This document shows, one piece after another, positions 9,303 to 18,800 of a DNA stretch of 64,000 bases; the stretch's first letter is position 1, and each line of letters opens with the position of its first letter. Both the position numbers and the translations under genes were made by a program. The notes under the pieces are model-generated. The model was not told the DNA's origin. It ran no database searches and saw nothing but the letters and a program-made list of their open reading frames with translations. The stretch comes from Rheinheimera tangshanensis (GTDB lineage: Bacteria > Pseudomonadota > Gammaproteobacteria > Enterobacterales > Alteromonadaceae): positions 111,334 to 175,333 of the forward strand of contig NZ_BMLH01000007.1 in assembly GCF_014645135.1 (NCBI RefSeq), read 5' to 3'.

Positions 9303-9935
9303 ATGCGTCAATTGAGTTTAGTTTCTGCACTGGTTATGGCGTTATCTGCAACAACTGTGATGGCAGAGGATGTCAAAGTATTAGAAAAAGTGATCGATGC
9401 TAAGAGTTTCACTAAGCTGGTTCTGGAAGTTCCGGTGGGAGAAATTAATATCAAAGCAGCCAAAGGCTCTGAGATTAGCTTAGTGGTTGAATTAGATCCT
9501 GATGAAGACTGGCTAGGTCGTAGTAGTGATTTATCCGATGCACAAATCAGCAGAGGTGACGATGGTTCGACCTTAAAACTAAAAGTCGATTTAGAAGATG
9601 ACGATGACGTAGAGCAAAGCTGGACTGTGATGATGCCTGCCGATATGGCGATTTCATTAAACTTAGGTGTAGGCTCAGTTGAAATTGACGATCTGACGTC
9701 GGATATCAAGGTATATGTGGGCGTCGGTGAAGTAGATGTCGCAGTCAACACCAGCTTGTATGATTCCATTAAACTGGATGCCGGTGTAGGCGATACCTCA
9801 ATCAAAGGCGGTAAAGGCCGTTACGAGCGCGATCAAGTGTTAGTCACCAGCTCTAGTCAATTGCATGGCGAAGGTAAAAAAGAATTAGAAGCTAATGTAG
9901 GTGTGGGTGATATTGAAGTGCGTGATAACCAATAA
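9303..9935 (+). CDS. Secreted beta-strand repeat protein, DUF4097-like
   Basis: A 210-residue protein with a signal peptide (residues 1-21, ending VMA) and a body of short repeated beta-strand units. Examples are VPVGEINIKAAKG, LGVGSVEIDDL, VGVGEVDVAV, AGVGDTSIKGG and VGVGDIEVRD, all sharing a G-V-G-[SED]-[VT] turn. This is the pattern of DUF4097/putative adhesin proteins that fold as a right-handed beta-helix. The centre is highly acidic. The start follows AAAGGAGAATAAC, a strong ribosome-binding site. The function is not known. Confidence 0.65.
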   Translation: MRQLSLVSALVMALSATTVMAEDVKVLEKVIDAKSFTKLVLEVPVGEINIKAAKGSEISLVVELDPDEDWLGRSSDLSDAQISRGDDGSTLKLKVDLEDDDDVEQSWTVMMPADMAISLNLGVGSVEIDDLTSDIKVYVGVGEVDVAVNTSLYDSIKLDAGVGDTSIKGGKGRYERDQVLVTSSSQLHGEGKKELEANVGVGDIEVRDNQ

Positions 9936-10007
9936 CCAGGATCTAAACATCCGGTAAAGCACTTTATCTCCTCTTATCGACCCAACGTACCCTGAGTTGC
10001 CGAAGTT

Positions 10008-10421
10008 TTAGCTGCGACGGGTATGTTGCCAATTTGGTGTAAAGCGCCAGTACTTAGCTAACGCCTGCTTTAAATCAAAAAAACTGGTTAACGGCAACGA
10101 ATCACCGCTGATACAACTGTAAGTAAAGCGGTGACAATTGTTTCTTAGCAAGTCGTAGTTCTGATAACTGTAGATCTGTTCGATAGCCCGGTTTGCGGCT
10201 ATCTCAGAGCCTATAATGTTCCCGGCTGGCGAAGTGGCGAAGATCAGTTCAGCACCGGATCTGTCCGCTAAAAACCTGTTAAAAGATAAAGAACGCACTA
10301 AACCAGAGCCAGCCAGTTCCACTATTTGCCCATCTCCAATATAAATTCCCGTATGCTCAAAAAACTGAAAAATTTCACAGCACACTACAGCGCCTACAGG
10401 GATAGTTCGTTGACTAATCAT
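10008..10421 (-). CDS. LRAT/NlpC-P60-like papain-fold protein
   Basis: A 137-residue protein with a circularly permuted papain-fold signature: a His in EHTGIYIGDGQIVEL and a later Cys in NNCHRF, matching the H...NC-x-H-F layout of lecithin-retinol acyltransferase-like (LRAT/HRASLS) domains. Such domains act as thiol acyltransferases or lipid hydrolases, but no substrate can be read here. I chose the ATG at 10421 because AGGAG lies just upstream. An ATG 12 codons earlier lacks such a site. There is no signal peptide, so it is probably cytoplasmic. Confidence 0.7.
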   Translation of the reverse strand: MISQRTIPVGAVVCCEIFQFFEHTGIYIGDGQIVELAGSGLVRSLSFNRFLADRSGAELIFATSPAGNIIGSEIAANRAIEQIYSYQNYDLLRNNCHRFTYSCISGDSLPLTSFFDLKQALAKYWRFTPNWQHTRRS

Positions 10422-10543
10422 AAAACTCCTGATTTTCCGGCTTTTTTTCCTTATCATACTTGCAAAAGACGTCTAGGCGTGTAAAAAGGTGTAAGTAAAA
10501 ATATTTATAATTAATTGATAGACGGAGACGTAAGGATAGCGGT

Positions 10544-11758
10544 ATGAAACCAATAGAGCGCTCGACAAAATTAGATGGGGTTTGTTATGACATTCGGGGT
10601 CCGGTGGCACGTGAAGCCAAACGGATGGAAGAAGAAGGTCAGCGTATTTTAAAGCTCAATATTGGTAATCCCGCACCTTTTGGTTTTGAAGCACCGGATG
10701 AAATTTTAAAGCATGTGATCCACAATCTGCCGACTGCTCAAGGCTACAGCGATTCGCAAGGCATTTATCCGGCCCGTGTGGCGGTTGCTCAGTATTACCA
10801 GCAGCGCGGCATTCTGGGTGCTGATGCGGATGACGTCTATATAGGCAATGGGGTATCAGAGCTTATTTTGATGTCGTTACAGGCACTTTTAAATAATGGC
10901 GATGAAGTGTTGATCCCCTCCCCTGATTATCCGCTCTGGACTGCTGCAGTCAATCTGGCTGGCGGCAACGCTGTGCATTATCGCTGTGATGAGCAATCCG
11001 ATTGGTTCCCGGACTTAGCTGATATCCGCGCCAAAATCACGAAAAAAACCAAAGCGCTGGTGTTGATCAATCCAAATAATCCGACCGGAGCTGTGTATTC
11101 TAAGGCCTTTTTGCTCGCTCTGTTGGCCATAGCACGTGAGCACAAGCTGGTGGTCATGAGCGATGAGATTTACGACAAAATTTTGTATGACGGCGCAGAG
11201 CATGTCACCACAGCCTCTTTAGCAGATGACTTGTTTATGCTGACCTTTGGTGGTTTATCGAAAAACTACCGTATCGCAGGTTTTCGGGTTGGCTGGATTT
11301 TATTATCCGGTGCAAAACATCTGGCGAAACACTATATCGAAGGTTTGAATATTCTGGCTTCGATGCGTCTGTGCGCCAACGTACCTTGTCAGCATGCAGT
11401 ACAGACCGCTTTAGGGGGCTATCAAAGCATCAACGAGCTGATCATTCCTGGCGGCCGTTTGTATGATCAAATGGATTTAGCCCATAAGCTGGTGACCAGC
11501 ATCGACGGCATCAGTTGTGTCCGCCCCAAGGGTGCGATGTACTTATTCCCTAAACTGGATCGTAAAAAATTCAAAATCAAAGACGATGAGTTAATGGTGC
11601 TGGACTTCTTACGTCAACATAAAGTGCTGCTGGTGCACGGTCGCGCCTTTAACTGGCCAGAGCCGGACCACTTCCGTATTGTGTTTTTACCCCACAAAGA
11701 ACAGCTGGAAATGGCCATGGGTCGCTTAGCACAATTTTTACCAGGGTATCAGCAATAA
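10544..11758 (+). CDS. alaA: Glutamate-pyruvate aminotransferase AlaA
   Basis: A 404-residue class I/II pyridoxal-phosphate aminotransferase that makes alanine from pyruvate and glutamate. The N terminus ([12 protein letters not shown]), the [10 protein letters not shown] loop, SDEIYDKI and the Schiff-base lysine in [16 protein letters not shown] match AlaA/YfbQ in length and order. AAGGAT precedes the start. The stop overlaps the start of yfbR by one base (TAATG), the same pairing found in E. coli. Confidence 0.95.
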   Translation: MKPIERSTKLDGVCYDIRGPVAREAKRMEEEGQRILKLNIGNPAPFGFEAPDEILKHVIHNLPTAQGYSDSQGIYPARVAVAQYYQQRGILGADADDVYIGNGVSELILMSLQALLNNGDEVLIPSPDYPLWTAAVNLAGGNAVHYRCDEQSDWFPDLADIRAKITKKTKALVLINPNNPTGAVYSKAFLLALLAIAREHKLVVMSDEIYDKILYDGAEHVTTASLADDLFMLTFGGLSKNYRIAGFRVGWILLSGAKHLAKHYIEGLNILASMRLCANVPCQHAVQTALGGYQSINELIIPGGRLYDQMDLAHKLVTSIDGISCVRPKGAMYLFPKLDRKKFKIKDDELMVLDFLRQHKVLLVHGRAFNWPEPDHFRIVFLPHKEQLEMAMGRLAQFLPGYQQ

Positions 11759-12393
11759 TGGATACCGGACAAAAGACTACAAACACCTCTGAAGAGCCAA
11801 GCCATTTTTTTGCGCATCTGTTTCGAATGAAGCTGATTAACAGATGGCCACTCATGAGAAACGTCAACACCGAAAATGTAGCTGAACACAGCCATCAGGT
11901 CGCTGTGGTAGCTCATATGCTGGCGCTTATTCGCCGCGAAATATTTGCAGGTGAAGTACACCCTGAACGAGTCGCAACCTTGGCATTATTTCATGACGCC
12001 AGTGAAGTACTGACGGGTGATTTGCCCACGCCTGTGAAGTATTTTAATGCGCAAATTGCTCAGGAGTACAAGAAGATAGAGCGTATTGCTGAGCAGAAAC
12101 TACTGTCGATGTTGCCAGAGAAATTACAGCCTTTTTATCAGACTTTGTTACTGTCAGAACAGTATTCAGCCGATGAAAAACTGCTGGTCAAAGCAGCGGA
12201 TACACTGTGCGCTTATGTAAAAACTCTGGAGGAACTCTCCGCTGGCAATCATGAGTTTGTGCTGGCGAAAAAACGTCTGGAGGCTGTGCTTGAAAGTTAT
12301 GCCTTGGCGGAGGTGAATTACTTCCTGGAAATTTTTATCCCAAGTTTTTCACTGTCTTTGGATGAAATCAGCCTGCAGGATGGCCAGTTGTAA
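11758..12393 (+). CDS. yfbR: 5'-deoxynucleotidase YfbR
   Basis: A 211-residue HD-domain phosphohydrolase that dephosphorylates deoxyribonucleoside 5'-monophosphates. The metal-binding His and Asp residues are seen in [10 protein letters not shown] and [17 protein letters not shown]. The N-terminal [19 protein letters not shown] segment is characteristic of YfbR. It is slightly longer than E. coli YfbR (199 residues). It is translationally coupled to alaA by a one-base overlap. Confidence 0.94.
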   Translation: MDTGQKTTNTSEEPSHFFAHLFRMKLINRWPLMRNVNTENVAEHSHQVAVVAHMLALIRREIFAGEVHPERVATLALFHDASEVLTGDLPTPVKYFNAQIAQEYKKIERIAEQKLLSMLPEKLQPFYQTLLLSEQYSADEKLLVKAADTLCAYVKTLEELSAGNHEFVLAKKRLEAVLESYALAEVNYFLEIFIPSFSLSLDEISLQDGQL

Positions 12394-12414
12394 TAGCCTA
12401 TCCGATACCTGTCG

Positions 12415-12453
12415 AAATCATAAGGGCGCTCTGTATCAGCGCCCTTATGATTT
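12415..12453. terminator. Bidirectional terminator between yfbR and the CDF gene
   Basis: A perfect 16-bp inverted repeat (AAATCATAAGGGCGCT and its complement) with a 7-base loop lies between the convergent stop codons. A tracts on one side and T tracts on the other suit termination in both directions. Confidence 0.8.
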
Positions 12454-12457
12454 GCGG

Positions 12458-13477
12458 TTAATGCTGGTCTCGGCATACTTCCTGATTAAACTCAAACTCT
12501 ATGGTGGTATGTTCCAACTGATAAGGCTTTAATAACTGCCGGATCTGTTCTTTATACGCTTTTAACTGCTCAGCAGCAGTTTCCTCCTTTAATACCAAAT
12601 GTGCTGTCAACACATGTTTTTCACCATCCAGAGACCACAAATGCAGGTGATGTACATCCTGCACAAAACTCAGGTCTTGTAGCTGGTGCTCTATTTTAGC
12701 AGCCAGTTTTGGATCGGGACTGACTTGTAAAAATAGCGCCAGAGTACGACGTAAATTGCGCCAAACATTGATTAGAATGAAGCAGGTAAAACCTATACTT
12801 AATAAAGGGTCCAACCAGGCCCAGTCGGTAAAATAAATCAGCACTGACCCTAGCAGCACGGCCACCCAACCTAAAACATCTTCCAGCAAATGCCAGGTCA
12901 GAATTTGTTCATTTTGGGTTTTACCACGACGAAGTTTAAACACCGCAGCACCGTTAACCAGCACACCTAACACAGCCAGAGCCATCATGCCTGCCGCATG
13001 AGGGAGTTGAGGTTCCCACAAGCGTGGTATAGCTTCATATAAAATCCAGCAGGAACCCACGACCAAAATGACACTGTTAATCAAGGCACTCAACAAAGAC
13101 CAACGCCGGTAACCATAGCTGTATCGAGGCGTCGCCTCTTTGCCTGCCACTTTAGCCGCAAACCAGGCGAAGGCGATGGCCAGAGTATCGCCCAAATCGT
13201 GCATAGCGTCCGCCATAATAGCCATACTATTGGTCAGCCAACCACCAATGAATTCAATAATAGTAAAACTGAAATTCAACCAAAACGCCGTGGCTATATT
13301 GCCCGATTCAGAGCCATGATGATGGTGATGATGGTGATGATGGCCAAAAAGCCCATGGGAATGTGAGTGTTCATCATCATGTGTATGACCATGGCCTGCA
13401 CCATGGTGATGGCCGTGAGTACAGCCCGAGTCATGTTGATGAGCTTTTGGGTCTGGAATTTGATGATCGTGTGGCAT
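12458..13477 (-). CDS. Cation diffusion facilitator with His-rich N terminus
   Basis: A 340-residue CDF-family transporter that would export Zn(II) or a similar divalent metal in exchange for protons. The N-terminal 57 residues hold roughly 23 histidines, including nine in a row. Six membrane helices follow. The metal-site motif A-D-A-M-H-D-L-G-D is in helix 2 and H-L-L-E-D is in helix 5, the H/D pairs of Zn-type CDFs. A cytoplasmic ferredoxin-like C-terminal domain ends the protein. I chose the ATG at 13477 (MPHDHQ) because longer frames add unrelated residues. Confidence 0.88.
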   Translation of the reverse strand: MPHDHQIPDPKAHQHDSGCTHGHHHGAGHGHTHDDEHSHSHGLFGHHHHHHHHHGSESGNIATAFWLNFSFTIIEFIGGWLTNSMAIMADAMHDLGDTLAIAFAWFAAKVAGKEATPRYSYGYRRWSLLSALINSVILVVGSCWILYEAIPRLWEPQLPHAAGMMALAVLGVLVNGAAVFKLRRGKTQNEQILTWHLLEDVLGWVAVLLGSVLIYFTDWAWLDPLLSIGFTCFILINVWRNLRRTLALFLQVSPDPKLAAKIEHQLQDLSFVQDVHHLHLWSLDGEKHVLTAHLVLKEETAAEQLKAYKEQIRQLLKPYQLEHTTIEFEFNQEVCRDQH

Positions 13478-13692
13478 GCTACACCTGCAAAAACTGCCGT
13501 AATATGAGTACCATATCTGGTTTTCACTGACTCTGCCAGAGCGCTTAACTGCCTTCGACGGAGAATTTAAACTATTGCTTGGTTCAGGCAAAAAAGACTT
13601 GAGCCCATGGCAACAAAACACTAGTCTGCAGCTGAAGTTTGGCTGAACGAGGCCGATACAACACAAGTCGTCAGGAATATTATAAACAACAA

Positions 13693-14364
13693 ATGCCCAT
13701 GAATTTTACAGTCCTTCTTCTCACAGCTCTGTGTGCTTTACCTTTAACTTCAGTCGTTGCAGGTAGCCTGAGCCACAACAAAAGCGCAGATTACGCCGCC
13801 TGGTCAGAAAAAAACCAGGATGGTAGCTGGACCAGGATCACGGAACAAGCCGTCGCACAATCGCCGCTGGTCAGATTAGTGCCGGCGGATATTCATCAGT
13901 TTTGCCCAGGTTATCCAGCCCTGCCTCAGCAACAACGCAGTCAGTTTTGGGTGGCGTTATTTTCCGCTATGGCCAAACCTGAAAGTAATTTTAAGCCACA
14001 GTCTTTTTACCAGGAAAAGTTTAAAGATGCCAAAGGTCGCCGGGTGATCAGCCGTGGCTTATTACAAATCTCTCATGAAAGCGCCAACCAGCCCCGATAT
14101 TCCTGCGATATAAAACAACCACATTATCTGCATGACCCTAAAATTAATTTACGTTGTGGCGTTAAAATCATGAGCAAATGGGTGAAAACAGATGGCGTGA
14201 TCAGCCAGCCCCGGTGGAGCACCGAACCCAAAGGTGGCTCACGCTATTGGTCTACCTTAAGACCTGCCCGCGGCCATCTTAAGACTATTTCGGAATTTAC
14301 CCGCGGCTTGCCTTTTTGCAACCCGAACCAAAGACAACAGGTCTTATTGGGGAGACGCAGCTAA
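13693..14364 (+). CDS. Lytic transglycosylase-like exported protein
   Basis: A protein of about 223 residues with a signal peptide (cleavage near SVVAGS). Its core contains ALFSAMAKPESNFKPQS, with a Glu in the place expected for an SLT-type catalytic residue, then SRGLLQISHESA and a conserved-looking Cys pair. This is the layout of soluble lytic transglycosylase-like folds. The frame is open upstream to a TTG, but an ATG at 13693 or 13699 puts the signal peptide at the start. Its last 21 bases overlap the 3' end of bcsZ on the other strand. Confidence 0.68.
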   Translation: MPMNFTVLLLTALCALPLTSVVAGSLSHNKSADYAAWSEKNQDGSWTRITEQAVAQSPLVRLVPADIHQFCPGYPALPQQQRSQFWVALFSAMAKPESNFKPQSFYQEKFKDAKGRRVISRGLLQISHESANQPRYSCDIKQPHYLHDPKINLRCGVKIMSKWVKTDGVISQPRWSTEPKGGSRYWSTLRPARGHLKTISEFTRGLPFCNPNQRQQVLLGRRS

Positions 14365-15354
14365 TTTACTCAGTAAAAGCAAAGACGTAGAGTAGTAATC
14401 ATCTGTCATTTGCGGTTGTTTTTGCAAAAAAGCGCTATCGTTATATACCAAAGCGCGAACGGCCTGAATACCGGCTGAAGCTTGATAATTTGCTGTTTTT
14501 CCACTGAGCACATCGACCCAGGGTAAAATCATCTCCCCCCGCTTCCAGAACTCAGAAAAAGGCTGCTTTAACTCAGTTGTTAATGCTGAGCCCCAAATGA
14601 AATACAGCGGGATCCGCACTGCGTCATAACCAAATCTGCTGGGCCAGTCTTTTGATGGGCTTAGCTGTCCATTTTCTGAAAGCCTGATCCAATCTGTAGG
14701 CAAGGCGTGTTGACCAAATCTGCTGCCAGCCAGCAGCCGCTGGCCATCCACAATTAATTTACTCCATGGCTGCTCGGGTTCTTTGATTGCAAAAGCAATA
14801 AAGGCAGGGATCACCCAGTAGGACAAATTAAGATCCAGACTCTCCTGCTCGGAGAAGCCTGACATACCGGGCAACAACACGGTATAGCCGGCATAGTCCC
14901 GAACCAGATGCTTCACAATATCTGCTCTTATCGCAACAGAGGCTGTTTCATAATTAGACTCGTTCCAACGTTTAGCGGCTTTAAACAAAGCCCAGGCAAT
15001 AAGCACATCCCCATCACTGGCATTATTAGGATCTTTTACCGGCGGTTTTTGCAACGGGTCATAGCGCCAGGAAAATAAAAATACGTCGGGTCTGGACAGA
15101 TTTTTTCTGGTCCATCGCCATATCCGGTCAAAGGTGGCGCGATCATTGTTCGCCTCGGCAAACAGCATGCCCCAGCCCTGCCCCTCAGAGTGACTGATCT
15201 TATTGAAGGTATCAATCACCCGTCCATCCTCGCTGACAAACCGAGTTTTATAGATTTCCCAGTCGGTGTTCTGCGCAAAAGCACAAGATATCGAGGATAA
15301 AGACAACAGCAGCAACAGCCACAAGTGTCGAATGAGCAGCATCTTAGGGATCAA
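14344..15354 (-). CDS. bcsZ: Periplasmic endo-1,4-beta-glucanase BcsZ (GH8)
   Basis: A 336-residue exported glycoside hydrolase of family 8 that cleaves cellulose during its secretion. A signal peptide (ending SCAFAQ) is followed by SHSEGQGWGMLFAEANNDRA, with the family's catalytic Glu in SEGQGWG, and later by motifs such as SDGDVLIAWAL and RFGYDAVRIPLY. Length matches E. coli BcsZ (about 368) within family range. It overlaps bcsD by ATGA and is the last gene of the cellulose operon. Its 3' end overlaps a convergent gene. Confidence 0.93.
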   Translation of the reverse strand: MIPKMLLIRHLWLLLLLSLSSISCAFAQNTDWEIYKTRFVSEDGRVIDTFNKISHSEGQGWGMLFAEANNDRATFDRIWRWTRKNLSRPDVFLFSWRYDPLQKPPVKDPNNASDGDVLIAWALFKAAKRWNESNYETASVAIRADIVKHLVRDYAGYTVLLPGMSGFSEQESLDLNLSYWVIPAFIAFAIKEPEQPWSKLIVDGQRLLAGSRFGQHALPTDWIRLSENGQLSPSKDWPSRFGYDAVRIPLYFIWGSALTTELKQPFSEFWKRGEMILPWVDVLSGKTANYQASAGIQAVRALVYNDSAFLQKQPQMTDDYYSTSLLLLSKLAASPQ

Positions 15355-15845
15355 TAGTTTCTCGTTAATTTTGCATACACCAATTCAAAAACCTGTCCCG
15401 GTATGGCTTTTTGAGTTCTGACAGCAATCTCTGGATTACCACCAAGCGCGACCATCCAGCCATGGTAAAGACCTTCAAGTAAGGCACTGAACACCAGTGC
15501 TTCACGTTCAGCTTCTTTTTTACCATAAGAAGGCAATGGAAAAGCACCATGATAGAACACCAGACTAAGGTCATGCATTTCTATTTTTACCCAGCCCCAG
15601 TCCATACTACTTAAAATCAGATTCATCGATTTTTCCAGATCTTCGATACTGTCGTAAAGCGGAACCGGATGCATGGCGGCGAGTCGGGTCCCCATATGGC
15701 GTAAAAAAGCCCGAGCATCTTCATCACCGGCAGTCTGATAAATTTCTTCGACAAATACCTGAATAAAGCTTCGCCATTGCTTTGAGCAGTGCTGACTATT
15801 GAAATAACCAGAATTCAGTCGCTCAGTCAGCATCATGTCAATCAT
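15351..15845 (-). CDS. bcsD: Cellulose synthase subunit BcsD
   Basis: A 164-residue protein resembling BcsD/AcsD, the periplasmic octameric subunit that aligns glucan chains in crystalline-cellulose producers. Recognisable features are the overall length, the N-terminal helix segment, DARAFLRHMGTRLA and WGWVKIEMHDLSLVFYHGAFP. A GGAGG ribosome-binding site, inside the codons before it, sets the ATG at 15845. It overlaps bcsC by eight bases and bcsZ by four. Its presence marks this as a type I bcs operon. Confidence 0.88.
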   Translation of the reverse strand: MIDMMLTERLNSGYFNSQHCSKQWRSFIQVFVEEIYQTAGDEDARAFLRHMGTRLAAMHPVPLYDSIEDLEKSMNLILSSMDWGWVKIEMHDLSLVFYHGAFPLPSYGKKEAEREALVFSALLEGLYHGWMVALGGNPEIAVRTQKAIPGQVFELVYAKLTRNY

Positions 15846-18800
15846 TAAAACCTCCAATCAGATACTTCATATATAAACGGAACGTTGTTTCGTTGTAATC
15901 ACCGAAGCTGTCAAAACCTAACTGCCCGCCAACCCGCAGATAAGGGTCTGGCATATATTCACCGGTAGCGCCAAAACTTAAGCCAAAGCCAGATTTACTT
16001 GAAGGTGCGTATCCAGCCTGTTGAATAGCACCCAAGGCATAAAACAGATCCAACGCAGCTTGAGCAGCAGTATCTGTTGGAAACAAACTATTGCCATCTT
16101 CGCTATAACTTTGGAAACCCGGTGCAAGCAATACACTAAAGCGTGCATCTTTCATCTCAAAGCTGTAATTAACCGGAAAAGCTACACTGACATAGTCCTG
16201 AGGGCTAAAGTAACCGCCATGACCAAAGGTAAATTTACTGAGGTTTTTATCAAAACTGCTATAGCCGACATGAACCCCTAGCTGTAACTGCTCAGACATT
16301 GAGAGTGCCGGTCTGAAATAACCACCCACTTCCATCGACAAGGCTTTGTTCGACTCAACATTGTCACCTTCGTAACGGTGTTCAGCCACTGAGCCGTAGG
16401 CTCCGGTTTTACCATTATCGAAATTCAGTCCTACACCACCGCCATTTTTGGTAACAGCGCCCCAGGTCTCGCCTGTAACATGGTCCACAGTTCCGGCGTA
16501 AGCCAGTAAGCTGTCTTTGACAGGTCGGCGCTCCCCCTGCAACACAACCCGGGTATTTTTAGTCACCTCAGGCTGTAGCTTTACGCCACCTACGACGTTG
16601 GTTTTTTCAAAGCCTAAAGGTGTGGTGCCGACATCTGCATCTATCCAATCACCTTGATAACCAACAGCCAGAGCGACACCGGTTTGACGTTGTGTCTCTG
16701 GATCGCCGGTGCTGACGGCCAGTGTATTGAGCGCCCCTTGAGCATCGCCAAGAATAGTCTCTAAACGCCCCCTGAGCTGGGCAAACTCCTGACGGAATGT
16801 CTCCATATTATTCAAATCTGTCGGGATCAAACCAAGGTCTGAGTAGCCGCGGGCTTCGAGCAAAGAGGCAATAGAGTTGTTGATAACCGCAAACTGATCG
16901 CCTGTCAGATTCTGTGAAGTTAACCCCAGCGCATCATAAAAGTTGAAATCGGCTGCGCTGATAAAGTTTAAACGTGCGGTTTCCGCCAAAGTCGCAAGTC
17001 GTTGTTTTTCTGTTAGAGTGACCTCGGTCTCAGGTCGGGCATTGGCTTTATTGAACGTATCCTGCGCCTGATAATAAGCCAGCGCACTGGTTTCAACATT
17101 GTCCAAAACCTCAGCCAGACCGTTGATTCTGGAACTTAAGCCACTGGCTGCGTTTACCACTGCACCACGACCAAACAAATTAACATCCTGACCCGACACT
17201 GAACCTGAATTTAGTGAGGTGGGAGTAATTGATAATTCGGCTCTGTCATTGCCCAAAACGCCGGTCGAAACCACCAAAGGGGTTTCTACAGAATCAAGGC
17301 CTGAAGAGCCCTCCGAGCCCTCTCTGACACGTAATACAACATCCGCATCAACCCGGGTTTGCGTACTTTGCTCTAAATCGAGCAACATACCGTCAATTTG
17401 CTCGAATAAATCCGTTGACGTACTAGCAGCGGTGAGGCTGTCCTGTGACTCACTGATTGCCTGACCAGGCAACCAGGAAGGCCTGATGTCCGTTGTAGCA
17501 GGCTTTTGCTTCTTCGACAGCCGTTTATCTCTGAACGGATTTGATGCCGTCTCGGCTGGCTCTCTGAACGGATTGGCATTGGCCCCAGAGCTTGTATGAC
17601 TTCCCCAGACTGACGCATCCTGATAAGCCAGCTTTCTAGCTTTTAGCAATAAAGCTGCAGCTTCGTTGTCATCGCCTTTTGCCTGAGACACACGGGCTGC
17701 CATCACCAGTAATTCAGGATCGGCAGCAGAGTTCCAGTCAATACGGCTGAGCAACTGCGCTGCTTTATCGGTATCATTTTGTGCCAATGCAAGATTGACT
17801 GCACCGGATAATGCCTGCTGATTAGCCGGGTTAAGTTTAAGCACGTAATTGTATATCTCGTCAGCTTCAGTGGTTTTATTGCCGCTCTCGTACAAACGCC
17901 CCATCGCCAGTAACAGCTCTTCGTTTTCAGGCGCTTCCCTTAAGCGTGCCGCCAGCAGATCGTAGGCTAAGGCCAGTTGACCTGAGTTACGTAGTTGGTC
18001 GGCTTCACGTACTGCTAGACCTTGCTGCAGCCCCATCAGGGATCTTCTGTTTTCTTCCGTCAAATCAGGCCTTAACATAAGCTCTGTCATCAGCTCCCGG
18101 GCCTGTCTGGACCTGCCGCTTTCATTCATCACACTGATATGACCGATGTAATCTCCGGCTTTTTCATCCAGCTCCTGCATCAAATCTAGTTCAACCAGTT
18201 GATAAGCAAGCTCGGTCTGATTGGCCTGTACCAGCTCATTGGCCAACTCACCAACCACTTTAGCGCCCAGAGCAGAGCTTTGATGTAAATCAATCAACAA
18301 CTGACGGGCTCCAGCCTGGTCTCCAACCGACGCACGCTGAATGACAGCGGAAAACTTACTGCGGGCTGCTGATTGGGCGGCCAGCGCGTTCATCGCTGGA
18401 GTTCTCTGACTTTGAGGTATGCTGCTCATAATTCGATCAACATCCAACCAGCGTTTTTGCTCGCTGGCAAACATAGCTGCCGCATACCGCGATTCAGCGC
18501 TCTGGCTGGCCGCTTGTAAAGGCTCCACTATAGTGCGAGCCCGGATGTCGTCACCTTGTCTGGCGATAAGACGCGCCAAATCTAACCGGACCCATGGGTC
18601 GGCAGGAGCAAGTTTCATGGCGCGGCGTAAACTAATTTCTGCCAACAGATCATTAGTATTGGCTGCATCCGCTCTTAATTTATTCACTTCTGCCTGCGAA
18701 ACATAGGCAACCCGATTTCTGTCTTTTTCAGGTAACAAGGCAGCAAGACGCTCAGCGTCATTCCAACGGCCCTGACTCTGTAATACCGCAATCAACCCAA

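Noticed and set aside
9308-9805. Long antisense frame across the DUF4097-like gene
   Set aside because: The sense frame has a signal peptide, a strong ribosome-binding site and a repeat pattern; the antisense product is low-complexity Ser/Thr-rich and is a shadow.
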